Origin: an uncultured Collinsella sp. | Lineage (GTDB): Bacteria > Actinomycetota > Coriobacteriia > Coriobacteriales > Coriobacteriaceae | Length of the DNA stretch: 11,108 bases | NCBI GenBank assembly: GCA_959026535.1 | Contig: CAUFMB010000060.1 | Location: 1-11,108, forward strand | Direction: 5' to 3' | Shown: in pieces, positions 1 through 6,561 of the stretch | Layout of the letters: every line of letters begins with the position of its first letter | How positions within the stretch are numbered: the stretch's first letter is position 1 | Made by a program: the position numbers and the translations under genes | The notes under the pieces: model-generated | The model's input: the letters and a program-made list of their open reading frames with translations, nothing else | Database searches by the model: none | What the model was told of the DNA's origin: nothing

Positions 1-106
1 ATTGACCTTCTGGTCATGCCGCCGAAGTTGAAAGGCAGATTGCCGCTCTGGCGGGCTTGCAGCGTCGAGCTGTTACGCGGTTTGGTAAAACCGCGTAACA
101 GCCCAA
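1..106. other. Non-coding, hairpin-rich stretch downstream of htpG
   Basis: No gene is supported here. Besides the long hairpin at 71-100 (listed separately), two smaller dyads are visible: TGACC-TTCT-GGTCA at 3-16, and CCGC-TCTG-GCGG at 43-54, which competes with GGCA-GAT-TGCC at 34-44. One + strand frame (6-98) reads like ordinary coding sequence and stops with TAA inside the hairpin. It has a TGA at 3-5 just upstream and no start codon, so it is not called. The stretch may be a transcript 3' end, a repeated element, or the remnant of a gene. I cannot identify it. Confidence 0.4.
71..100 (-). terminator. 13-bp perfect hairpin after htpG (terminator-like, no U tract)
   Basis: The arms TGTTACGCGGTTT (71-83) and AAACCGCGTAACA (88-100) are exact reverse complements around a 4-base loop. 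The hairpin begins 6 bases after the htpG stop codon, where a transcription terminator or an mRNA 3'-end protector would lie. Neither strand has a run of T after the stem. It is therefore not a textbook intrinsic terminator. It may stabilise the transcript, stop RNA polymerase with help, or belong to a repeat. Confidence 0.5.
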
Positions 107-2131
107 CTACATCAAGTTGCAAACAGCCGCCGCGAAGGCCACGGGGTCCTCGGGGAGGATGCCCTCGACCAGCAGGGCCTGGTCATAGAGCAGACCGGAG
201 TACTGCTTGATCTTGTCGGCGTCGCCTGCCTTCTGGGCAGCGACGAGCTTGTCAAAGACCGGGTGCTTGGCGTTGAGCTCGAGCACGCGCTGGCTCTTGG
301 GCATGCCGTCGGGCGCGCCCTCGGGTCCCTTCTGGAGCACCTTCTCCATCTCGAGCGAAAGTGGGCCCTCGGTGGTGATGCAAGCGGGGGCATCGGTCAG
401 GCGCGCGGAGACGGCAACTTTCTCGACCTTGTCACCGAGCGCCTCCTTCATAGCGCTGAAGAGGTCCTCGTTTTCCTTGGTGGCGTCCTCGGCCTCCTTC
501 TTCTCGTCCTCGGTCGCCAGGTCAAGATCACCGGTCGCGACGTTCTTGAGCTCCAGATGACGATCCTCGACCTCGGGCTCGGCACCATCGGCCACAGCCT
601 TCTCGGCAGCCTCGCGGGCAGCATCGTCCTCGTAGATCTTGGGCATATCGGCGGCAACGTATTCACGCATAGCCTGGAACGTGAACTCATCCACATCCTG
701 CGTCAGCAGCAGCACGTCATAGCCGCGGTCGAGCACGCCCTTTACCACGGGCATCTTGGCCAAGCGCTCACGCGAGTCACCGGCGGCGTAGTAGATGGCC
801 TTCTGATCCTCGGGCATGCCCTTGACATACTCAGCCAGAGTAATCATCTTCTGTTCCTTGGCAGACCAGAACAGCAACAGGTCGGCGAGCTCATCGGCCT
901 TCATGCCATAGCTCGAGTAGATACCATACTTAAGGCCACGGCCAAAGTTCTCAAAGAACTTCTCGTAGGCCTCGCGGTCGTTGTCACGCATATCCTCAAG
1001 GTCGGCGGTAATCTTCTTTTCCACACGCTTGGCAATGGCCTTGAGCTGACGGTTCTGCTGCAGCGTCTCGCGCGAGATGTTGAGCGACACGTCGGCAGAA
1101 TCCACGACGCCGCGGACAAAGTTATAGTAGTCGGGCAGCAGGTCGTCGCACTTCTCCATGATCAGGACGTTGGAGCTGTAGAGCGCCAGGCCCTTCTCGT
1201 AGTCCTTACTGTACAGATCGAACGGCGCGCGGCCCGGCACAAACAGCAGGGCGTCATACTCGAGCGTGCCCTCGGCGTGGAAGCTGATGGTGCGCGCAGG
1301 ATCGTCAAAGTCGTGGAACGTGGACTTGTAGAACTCGTCGTAGTCCTTCTGCTCGACATCGGAGCTGCGCTTCTTCCAGATCGGTGTCATGGAATTGACG
1401 GTCTCGAGCTCCTGGTAGTCCTCGTACTCGGGCTTGTAATCGTCGCCGGCGTCCTCGGGCTTGGGTTTCTGGCGGCTCTTGGACACCATCATCTGAATCG
1501 GGTAGCGCACATAGTTGCTGTACTGCTGAATCAGGCTCTTGAGACCCCACTCGGTCAGGAAGCGATCGTAGGTCTCGGCCTCGCCGTCGGCATCGAGCTT
1601 CTCGTTCTCGCGCAGCGTCAAGATGACATCGGTGCCGTGCTCGGCGCGCTCGCCGTCTTCGATGGTGTAACCCTCAAGACCATCAGACTCCCACACGTGA
1701 GCGGTGTCCTCGCCATAGGCGCGGCTGACGACCTTCACATGGCTGGCAACCATAAAGGCAGAGTAGAAGCCCACGCCAAACTGGCCGATGATGTCGACAT
1801 CGGAGCCCTGCTGCTCGGCGTTCTCGGTCTTAAACTCCTCGGAGCCGGAATGGGCGATGGTGCCCAGATTGCGCTCGAGCTCCTCGGCGGTCATGCCAAT
1901 GCCGTTATCCGAGATGGTAATGGTGCGGGCGTCTTTATCAAAGGAGACGCGAATGGCCAGGTCGCCCTGGTTGATCTTGACGCTCGGATCCTGCAGGCTC
2001 TTAAAGTTGAGCTTGTCGACGGCGTCGCTCGCGTTAGAGATAAGCTCGCGCAGGAAGATTTCCTTATTGGTGTAGATGGAGTTGATCATGAGGTCGAGCA
2101 GTTTTTTGCTCTCGGTCTTAAATTGACGCAT
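107..2131 (-). CDS. htpG: Molecular chaperone HtpG (bacterial Hsp90)
   Basis: This is the cytosolic, ATP-driven homodimeric chaperone that helps refold and mature client proteins under stress. The 674-residue product has every ATP-site signature of the GHKL fold near the N-terminus: E29 and N33 in ELISNASDA, D75 in SDNGIGM, GTIAHSGSEEF, GQFGVGFYSAFMV, and GTDVILTL. The Hsp90 middle and C-terminal dimerisation domains follow. It is about 50 residues longer than E. coli HtpG (624). Part of the surplus appears to be a charged, Asp/Glu/Lys-rich segment around residues 530-590. There is no MEEVD tail, as expected in bacteria. The ATG start has AAAGGA (2138-2143) six bases upstream. The gene seems monocistronic, with a promoter region behind it and a hairpin after it. 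No CIRCE or HAIR heat-shock operator is visible. Confidence 0.97.
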   Translation of the reverse strand: MRQFKTESKKLLDLMINSIYTNKEIFLRELISNASDAVDKLNFKSLQDPSVKINQGDLAIRVSFDKDARTITISDNGIGMTAEELERNLGTIAHSGSEEFKTENAEQQGSDVDIIGQFGVGFYSAFMVASHVKVVSRAYGEDTAHVWESDGLEGYTIEDGERAEHGTDVILTLRENEKLDADGEAETYDRFLTEWGLKSLIQQYSNYVRYPIQMMVSKSRQKPKPEDAGDDYKPEYEDYQELETVNSMTPIWKKRSSDVEQKDYDEFYKSTFHDFDDPARTISFHAEGTLEYDALLFVPGRAPFDLYSKDYEKGLALYSSNVLIMEKCDDLLPDYYNFVRGVVDSADVSLNISRETLQQNRQLKAIAKRVEKKITADLEDMRDNDREAYEKFFENFGRGLKYGIYSSYGMKADELADLLLFWSAKEQKMITLAEYVKGMPEDQKAIYYAAGDSRERLAKMPVVKGVLDRGYDVLLLTQDVDEFTFQAMREYVAADMPKIYEDDAAREAAEKAVADGAEPEVEDRHLELKNVATGDLDLATEDEKKEAEDATKENEDLFSAMKEALGDKVEKVAVSARLTDAPACITTEGPLSLEMEKVLQKGPEGAPDGMPKSQRVLELNAKHPVFDKLVAAQKAGDADKIKQYSGLLYDQALLVEGILPEDPVAFAAAVCNLM

Positions 2132-2217
2132 GTGCAGTCCTTTCGCGCTACCCCCGTCCGCAAAAACGGCCCGGTTGCCCGAGCCGCATCGCAGACCTGC
2201 TATGTTCAGACTTAGAT

Positions 2218-2246
2218 TTTATAACCCAATAGCGCGCATATATACA
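2218..2246 (-). promoter_or_regulatory. Candidate htpG promoter
   Basis: On the minus strand a TATAAA box (2223-2218) lies 17 bases downstream of TGTATA (2246-2241). The -10 matches consensus at 5 of 6 positions, the -35 at only 3 of 6. Transcription would start near 2211, giving an untranslated leader of about 80 bases. The weak -35 suggests dependence on an activator or an alternative sigma factor. This is a prediction by eye only. Confidence 0.35.
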
Positions 2247-2269
2247 TACGGAATCGAAAAACTGTATGT
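2244..2269. promoter_or_regulatory. Inverted repeat overlapping the htpG -35 region (possible operator)
   Basis: ACATAC (2244-2249) and GTATGT (2264-2269) are reverse complements separated by 14 bases, so their centres are 20 bases apart, about two helical turns. One arm overlaps the proposed -35 box. The other lies upstream of it. This arrangement suits a dimeric regulator. No known stress-regulator consensus matches, and a 6-bp dyad can occur by chance. Confidence 0.25.
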
Positions 2270-2295
2270 CCGAGCGCTCCAATGCGTCAATTGCC

Positions 2296-2334
2296 AAGGA
2301 GTGTCCCCAGCTGCCGGCAGAAAAGGAACGTCCC
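2296..2334. repeat. REP-like direct repeat around a CTGCCGGCAG palindrome
   Basis: AAGGAGTGTCCC (2296-2307) and AAGGAACGTCCC (2323-2334) agree at 10 of 12 positions with a 27-base period. The perfect palindrome CTGCCGGCAG (2311-2320) lies between them. The second copy runs into the stop codon of the GNAT gene. GC-rich intergenic units of this kind resemble repetitive extragenic palindromes. Genome-wide copies could not be checked. Confidence 0.4.
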
Positions 2335-2834
2335 TATCTGCCATCTACGCGCTTGGCCATCCAGACATGGGGCTGGCCCTCGTCTTCGTAATCTACCGGG
2401 GCAATTTGCGTGTAGCCCGCCTTTACATAGAGCGGCAGCACGTATTCCTGCGCATGCAGCTTAATAAGCTTGGCGCCGGCATCGCGTGCACACGAAGCAC
2501 TGGTCTCCACGATCGCACTCGCCAGTCCGCGACGACGCATAGCCGGCAGCACGGCGACGCGCCCCATAATGTAGGTCTCCCCCGCCGCAACGCCTTCGTC
2601 CATGTCGCATGCCGGCAACACCGGGGCCTCTGCGTCAGCCACGCGCTCAAGCTCTTCGGGAAACACGCGCGAGCAACCGGCAAGCTCGCCGTCTACATAG
2701 AGCGTCACATGAATGCAGTTTGGATCCTCGTCGATAGCGTCGAACTCATTCTCGTAGCCCTGCTCGTCCATAAAAACGACGCGGCGCACCAACGCCGCGT
2801 CATCAAAGCATCCCGTCTTAAGTTGGATATCCAT
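2334..2834 (-). CDS. GNAT-family N-acetyltransferase (ElaA/YjcF-like)
   Basis: This is a single-domain acetyltransferase, probably using acetyl-CoA on a small-molecule or protein amine. The substrate cannot be read from sequence. The 166-residue product opens with the VRRVVFMDEQG segment typical of ElaA/YjcF-type GNATs. It carries the acetyl-CoA motif A in GRVAVLPAMRRRGLA, with the R-x-x-G-x-A pyrophosphate loop at residues 100-105. The frame stays open to a TTG at 2852. I chose the ATG at 2834 because AAAGGG (2840-2845) lies five bases before it. The gene starts 39 bases after the stop of the PHP phosphatase gene and could be the last gene of the cps-type unit. It could also be independent, since repeat-like sequence lies on both sides. 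No promoter is evident directly in front. Confidence 0.85.
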   Translation of the reverse strand: MDIQLKTGCFDDAALVRRVVFMDEQGYENEFDAIDEDPNCIHVTLYVDGELAGCSRVFPEELERVADAEAPVLPACDMDEGVAAGETYIMGRVAVLPAMRRRGLASAIVETSASCARDAGAKLIKLHAQEYVLPLYVKAGYTQIAPVDYEDEGQPHVWMAKRVDGR

Positions 2835-2873
2835 GGCTGCCCTTTCATTCAATGCGAACGTTAGGGACAGATT

Positions 2874-3524
2874 TTAGCGAAAATGAGCTCCGCGTACGCT
2901 AAACTTCGCGCGAGCCTTCGCCAGGCAGTCGTAATGACCCACGTTATGGGCATCGCTCGCGATGAAGCTGTACAGGTTCTGATCGAACAGGCGCTGTGCC
3001 GGCTTTTTCTCGCGACCAAAGCGACCGCCGGCAATAAAGTCCGCCGAAGCCTGCAGCTTGCAGCCCATATCGACCAGACGCTCCGCCACGCTTACATCCT
3101 TTTGAACCGCACGATAGCGCTCAGGATGAGCGATGATCACCTGGTAGCCACGGCACTGCAAATCGTAAATCGTGTTCTCGTACTCTCTAAACGCATACGC
3201 ATCGGCATGCGTCGAAAGTTCGAGCAGAAACTCGTTGGTCCCATCGAAATGCAAGTGCTCCGCGGCATCGATACCAAGCTCAACGAGCTTTCGATGGTTG
3301 ACCTCGAAGCCCATCTGGAGCGGAAAACCGTCAGCGTTATCACGCAGCAGCTCAAAGGCATCCCACATCTTGTCGTAATCAAAATAGGGATCACGGCAGT
3401 GAGGAGTGCAAACGATTCTGGTTACACCGGCCCGCTTGGCAGCCTCGAGCATCGCCAAGCTCTCATCGAGATCGGCGGCGCCGTCGTCTACACCCGGCAA
3501 GATATGGCAATGAATGTCACGCAT
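2874..3524 (-). CDS. CpsB/YwqE-type PHP-domain protein-tyrosine phosphatase
   Basis: This metal-dependent phosphatase is predicted to remove phosphate from the C-terminal tyrosine cluster of the kinase encoded just upstream, which in CpsBCD systems controls polysaccharide polymerisation. The 216-residue PHP-fold product shows the expected metal ligands: H5 and H7 in DIHCHILPGVDDG, H42 in VCTPH, E74, H133 in IAHPERY, and D191/H193 in SDAHN. It is slightly shorter than the usual 240-255 residues, but no motif is missing. The ATG start follows TAAGG (about 3532-3536) by seven bases. It begins 17 bases after the kinase stop codon, so co-transcription is very likely. Small PHP-family hydrolases acting on other phosphoesters look similar. 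The neighbouring kinase makes the tyrosine phosphatase role the best reading. Confidence 0.88.
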   Translation of the reverse strand: MRDIHCHILPGVDDGAADLDESLAMLEAAKRAGVTRIVCTPHCRDPYFDYDKMWDAFELLRDNADGFPLQMGFEVNHRKLVELGIDAAEHLHFDGTNEFLLELSTHADAYAFREYENTIYDLQCRGYQVIIAHPERYRAVQKDVSVAERLVDMGCKLQASADFIAGGRFGREKKPAQRLFDQNLYSFIASDAHNVGHYDCLAKARAKFSVRGAHFR

Positions 3525-3541
3525 AGGTCAGCCTTAATCAA

Positions 3542-4279
3542 CTAAACGTTTGCTCGGTTGGTGAAGATGCCCTTTTTGGAAGTCCCCTGATCGTCCGAGC
3601 CCTTCTTCACCTTCTTACCGTCCTTGGTGTAGTAGGAGTAGTAGTACTCGCTGGTCTCGGTCTCGCAGTAGTTCATAACGGTACCGATGAGCTTGACCTT
3701 CTCGGACTTCTTAAGCTGGCCGATAGCGTTGAGTGCCTCCTCGCGCTTGGTGAAGTCCTCGCGCACCACGAACAGCGCACCGTCGGTCAGACTTGCGATC
3801 TCGGCAGCATCGATGAAGGTGCCGACCGGGGGAGCATCAAAGATGACGTACTGGAACTTGGCGGACAGTGCCTTTACCAGCTTGGCAAAGCGGTGAGAGA
3901 CGATGATGTCGGCAGGATTGGGAATATGCGGCTCGGCATCGAGGAAGTAAAAGTTCTTCTGACCCGTCTCGACAATCGCCTGGTCAATAGAAACCTGCTC
4001 GGAAAGGACTGCATAGAGTCCGCCGCGGGAGCGGACGCCGAGCATATCGGCAAGGGACCTGCGACGCATATCAGCCTCGACCAGCAGGACGCTCTTGCCG
4101 CTGGTGGCGATAGCCTGGGCAAGGTTGATGGAAACCGTAGACTTGCCCTCGTTGGGAATCGAGGAGGTAACGGTGATGGTGCGAATGGGGTCGTCCACAC
4201 TCGCAAAGCGGATGTTGGCCAGAAGGGTCTTGGCGGCATTCTGTACAACGAGCTTATCGGTGTTCTTTGCCTTAGCCAT
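3542..4279 (-). CDS. CpsD/YwqD-type bacterial tyrosine kinase (BY-kinase)
   Basis: This cytoplasmic ATPase autophosphorylates a C-terminal tyrosine cluster. It works with the membrane modulator encoded just upstream to control capsule or exopolysaccharide assembly. In the 245 residues, Walker A is SIPNEGKST (40-48), Walker A' is LLVEADMRR (65-73), and Walker B is VIFDAPP (145-151). The tyrosine cluster is EYYYSYY (211-217), followed by a basic tail. The first acidic residue of Walker A' is Glu (E68), where many family members have Asp. The ATG at 4279 lies two bases after the stop of the upstream gene, whose last codons supply the AAAGGTGG ribosome site. The two genes are therefore probably translationally coupled. 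MinD/ParA-like ATPases share the Walker motifs, but the tyrosine tail and neighbours settle the assignment. Confidence 0.92.
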   Translation of the reverse strand: MAKAKNTDKLVVQNAAKTLLANIRFASVDDPIRTITVTSSIPNEGKSTVSINLAQAIATSGKSVLLVEADMRRRSLADMLGVRSRGGLYAVLSEQVSIDQAIVETGQKNFYFLDAEPHIPNPADIIVSHRFAKLVKALSAKFQYVIFDAPPVGTFIDAAEIASLTDGALFVVREDFTKREEALNAIGQLKKSEKVKLIGTVMNYCETETSEYYYSYYTKDGKKVKKGSDDQGTSKKGIFTNRANV

Positions 4280-4281
4280 GC

Positions 4282-4938
4282 CTATTTACCACCTTTCATA
4301 GCCGGAATTCGGCCAACAACGGGAATACCCAGGAGCTCTTCTGCCTCTTCTGCACCGCGGATGCGGGTGTTGAGCATGTCTGCCAAAACGACATAGGCAA
4401 CTGCGATAAAGATGCCCGCGAGGAACGCGACAGCAACGTACAGCATACGCTTGGGACCGCTGGGGGCTTCGGGGGTCTTAGCCTCGTCGATAACGTTGAT
4501 GCTCTGGGCAGCGCCGACGTTCTGAGCGACCGTACTCACCGAGCTGGCCATGGCCTTTGCGACCTTAGCCGTCTCCTTGGCATCGGTGCCGGTAACCGAA
4601 AGCGTAATGACACGCGTGGTGGTCTCGGAGGAAACAGACACCTTGTAGTCATCCAGATCGGTGAGGCCCAGTTCATTGGCTGCGCCGCTCTTAACGCTAT
4701 CGCTATCCAGCAGCGTGGCGATATCGTTGGAAAGCATCTGACTCGCCGAGAGATCGTTGTAGCTCATCTGGCCGCTATCGTCGGTCTTGGCGAGAATGTA
4801 CATGCTCGTCGTCGCGGTATAGGTGTTGTCCATCGCAACGAAGGACACGATGCCCATGGCGATCGCGCAGACCACCGGAAGGGTGATGACCAGCTGAAGG
4901 TGCTTCTTCAGCAGCTGGAACAGTTCGAGAAGGGTCAT
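4282..4938 (-). CDS. Wzz/CpsC-type polysaccharide chain-length modulator
   Basis: This inner-membrane protein of the polysaccharide co-polymerase class is expected to set glycan chain length and to activate the tyrosine kinase encoded next. The 218 residues have two membrane segments, about 14-35 and 166-186, around an external domain. A proline-rich stretch (155-163, TPEAPSGPK) precedes the second segment, as is typical of Wzz proteins. The short cytoplasmic tail (ELLGIPVVGRIPAMKGGK) resembles the juxtamembrane activator region that contacts the kinase in CpsC/CapA systems. The ATG start follows AAAGG (4947-4951) by eight bases. It is the first gene of its unit and is preceded by a terminator and a promoter-like region. 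In Gram-positive bacteria modulator and kinase are normally separate polypeptides, as here. Confidence 0.9.
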   Translation of the reverse strand: MTLLELFQLLKKHLQLVITLPVVCAIAMGIVSFVAMDNTYTATTSMYILAKTDDSGQMSYNDLSASQMLSNDIATLLDSDSVKSGAANELGLTDLDDYKVSVSSETTTRVITLSVTGTDAKETAKVAKAMASSVSTVAQNVGAAQSINVIDEAKTPEAPSGPKRMLYVAVAFLAGIFIAVAYVVLADMLNTRIRGAEEAEELLGIPVVGRIPAMKGGK

Positions 4939-4985
4939 GCAGCTTGCCTTTCATTTCCCCAGTTCGGATTGACAAAACTGTCCGT

Positions 4986-5014
4986 ATGTTATCGCATCTT
5001 TTTACCGAGACCAA
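4986..5014 (-). promoter_or_regulatory. Candidate promoter of the wzz/cps-type unit
   Basis: TTGGTC (5014-5009) and TAACAT (4991-4986) are 17 bases apart on the minus strand, which would place the start about 40-45 bases before the wzz ATG. Matches to consensus are 3 of 6 and 4 of 6. A second possibility uses TTTACA (5047-5042) with TATAGA (5022-5017), but at 19 bases that spacing is long. Neither can be preferred with confidence. Confidence 0.25.
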
Positions 5015-5030
5015 ACTCTATACATAAGAA

Positions 5031-5044
5031 ACAGGCTCTCCTGT
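5031..5044. promoter_or_regulatory. Short dyad ACAGG-CTCT-CCTGT upstream of the wzz-like gene
   Basis: Five-base arms flank a four-base centre between the terminator and the candidate wzz promoter. It could be an operator half-site pair or a weak RNA hairpin. A dyad this short can arise by chance. Confidence 0.2.
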
Positions 5045-5079
5045 AAAAATGTCGGAAGCAATCGTAAAATTGCACAACA

Positions 5080-5108
5080 ACGCCGCACCCGAAAGTCAAA
5101 TGCGGCGT
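5080..5108 (-). terminator. Probable intrinsic terminator after the PhoR-like kinase
   Basis: Read on the minus strand, ACGCCGCA (5108-5101) pairs perfectly with TGCGGCGT (5087-5080) across a 13-base loop. The stem is followed by the T-rich TTGTTGTGCAATTTT. It starts 25 bases after the stop codon of the kinase gene. This is where the two-component transcript should end before the wzz unit begins. The long loop and interrupted T run keep confidence moderate. Confidence 0.65.
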
Positions 5109-5133
5109 CTGCATCAATATCTATGTTGTATCG

Positions 5134-6558
5134 CTATGCGAATGGCTCGTCCTGCTGTATGGGAAACGTCACCGTAATGGTGGTTCCCACGCCCAACGCG
5201 CTCGACAAATCGAGCGTGGCGTGATGATACAGGGCCGCATGCTTGACAATGGCAAGCCCCAGGCCGGTTCCGCCGCGTGCCTTGGACCTACTCTTGTCCA
5301 CGCGATAGAACCGCTCAAATACCTTGCCCTGTTCTTCAGGCGCGATACCGATTCCCGTGTCGGCGACCGCGAGGAACGGATGGCCTTCGTCGTTGGTGCC
5401 GCACTGCAGCGTAACCGTACCGCCGGGCCGATTGTAGCGGATGGCGTTGCTTGCCAGATTATAGATGAGCTCGTCGATCAAGCGCGACACGCCTTCGATG
5501 ACCACAGGCTTGGTCTCATGACTTATCGTCACATTCGCCTGACGGGCGACCTGTTCAAGACGCTGCTCAACCGCGTAGATGGCACGCGAGAGCTCAATAG
5601 GCTCCGTGGACCCAATGGGCACCGCCTCGCCCTCAGTTGCACGCTCGGCCTCGTCCAAGTTAGACAGCGTAAGGATGTCGTTGACAAGCGCTGCCAAGCG
5701 GCCCGCCTCACGATAGATGCGACCGCCAAAGTTGCGCAGGTCGTCCTCGCCCTCGACCATGCCGTTTGCGATGAGCTCGGCATAGCCCGAAATCGCCGTA
5801 AGCGGCGTCTTGAGCTCATGGGTGATATTCGCCGTGAACTCGCGGCGCATACGATCGTTGTCCGCCAGCACCGCCATTTGGCGCTTGAGTTCCTGGCGCT
5901 GCGACTCGATACGCTCAAGCATGGGGACCATCTCGGCATAGGCGTGCTCATAGCTACGGCGTGGGTGGTCCAAATCCACCTCTTGCAACGGCGCGATGAT
6001 GGCACGGGACTCGCGGCGCGCCATAAAAAACGAGAGTACCGCACCCGCTGCTGCGATAAGCAGCATCGGCGCCACCATCGACAGCAAAATCGCCGCAACG
6101 CCAGGCTGGGCCTGCGCCAAGCGGACAACCTGGCCGTTATCAAGGGCGACGGCGCGATACAGCATAATCTCGTCGAGCGTAGAGCTTGCGCGCTCCGCGG
6201 AACCCAAACCACTCTCAAAGGCCTCGATGACCTCGGGGCGATCGCCATGGTTGGGCAGTGTGGAAGGCGACGCCTCGTTGTCGTAGGCAACCGATCCATC
6301 CTTGTTAATCAGCGTGATGCGCAAGTCCTCGCGATCGAGGCTACGCAAGAACGGGATGGGCTCCTGCTGCTCATCGAGGGCGGCAGCAATGAGCTCGGTT
6401 TCCTGCGCCAGGTTGGCACTCGTGGCATCCGCCAAGGTGTTTTGCACAAAGAACGCACCCAGCACCGTAAACGCCACGATAACCGCCATGGCGCAGACAA
6501 AGATCGTCACAAAAACGCGGTGCGACAGCGTATGTTTTCCCTGGGGGGCGAAGACCAC
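5134..6558 (-). CDS. PhoR-like membrane sensor histidine kinase
   Basis: This transmembrane kinase is expected to phosphorylate the response regulator encoded directly upstream. The 474 residues comprise a first membrane segment (about 15-37) and an extracytoplasmic sensor (about 38-153). That sensor contains the RITLINKDGSVAYDN and NHGDRPEV patterns seen in PhoR-type receptors. A second segment (about 154-180) and a linker helix follow. The H-box FTANITHELKTPL has phospho-acceptor H247 followed by Glu. The ATPase domain has an N-box (LASNAIRYNRPGG), G1 (DTGIGIAP), F-box (ERFYRVD) and G2 (GGTGLGLAIVK). The start is GTG at 6558. GGAGGAG (6565-6571) sits six bases upstream, inside the end of the regulator gene, and the two genes are three bases apart. 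pstB nearby favours phosphate sensing, which remains an inference. Confidence 0.93.
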   Translation of the reverse strand: MVFAPQGKHTLSHRVFVTIFVCAMAVIVAFTVLGAFFVQNTLADATSANLAQETELIAAALDEQQEPIPFLRSLDREDLRITLINKDGSVAYDNEASPSTLPNHGDRPEVIEAFESGLGSAERASSTLDEIMLYRAVALDNGQVVRLAQAQPGVAAILLSMVAPMLLIAAAGAVLSFFMARRESRAIIAPLQEVDLDHPRRSYEHAYAEMVPMLERIESQRQELKRQMAVLADNDRMRREFTANITHELKTPLTAISGYAELIANGMVEGEDDLRNFGGRIYREAGRLAALVNDILTLSNLDEAERATEGEAVPIGSTEPIELSRAIYAVEQRLEQVARQANVTISHETKPVVIEGVSRLIDELIYNLASNAIRYNRPGGTVTLQCGTNDEGHPFLAVADTGIGIAPEEQGKVFERFYRVDKSRSKARGGTGLGLAIVKHAALYHHATLDLSSALGVGTTITVTFPIQQDEPFA

Positions 6559-6561
6559 GGG

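Noticed and set aside
6..98. Possible end of a + strand gene (peptide ending GLQRRAVTRFGKTA)
   Set aside because: It looks coding-like, but a TGA lies just before it in frame, there is no start codon, and its stop is inside the hairpin. It is at best a remnant.
263..2215. 650-codon open frame on the + strand opposite htpG
   Set aside because: It mirrors htpG almost completely, gives no recognisable protein, and is the kind of long antisense frame that codon bias produces in GC-rich genes.
2132..2333. CIRCE (TTAGCACTC-N9-GAGTGCTAA) or HAIR operator before htpG
   Set aside because: Read on both strands and not found. GAGCGCTC at 2272-2279 is only an 8-base palindrome.
2835..2852. TTG start for the GNAT protein adding six residues
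   Set aside because: The AAAGGG site lies between this TTG and the ATG at 2834 and is correctly spaced only for the ATG.
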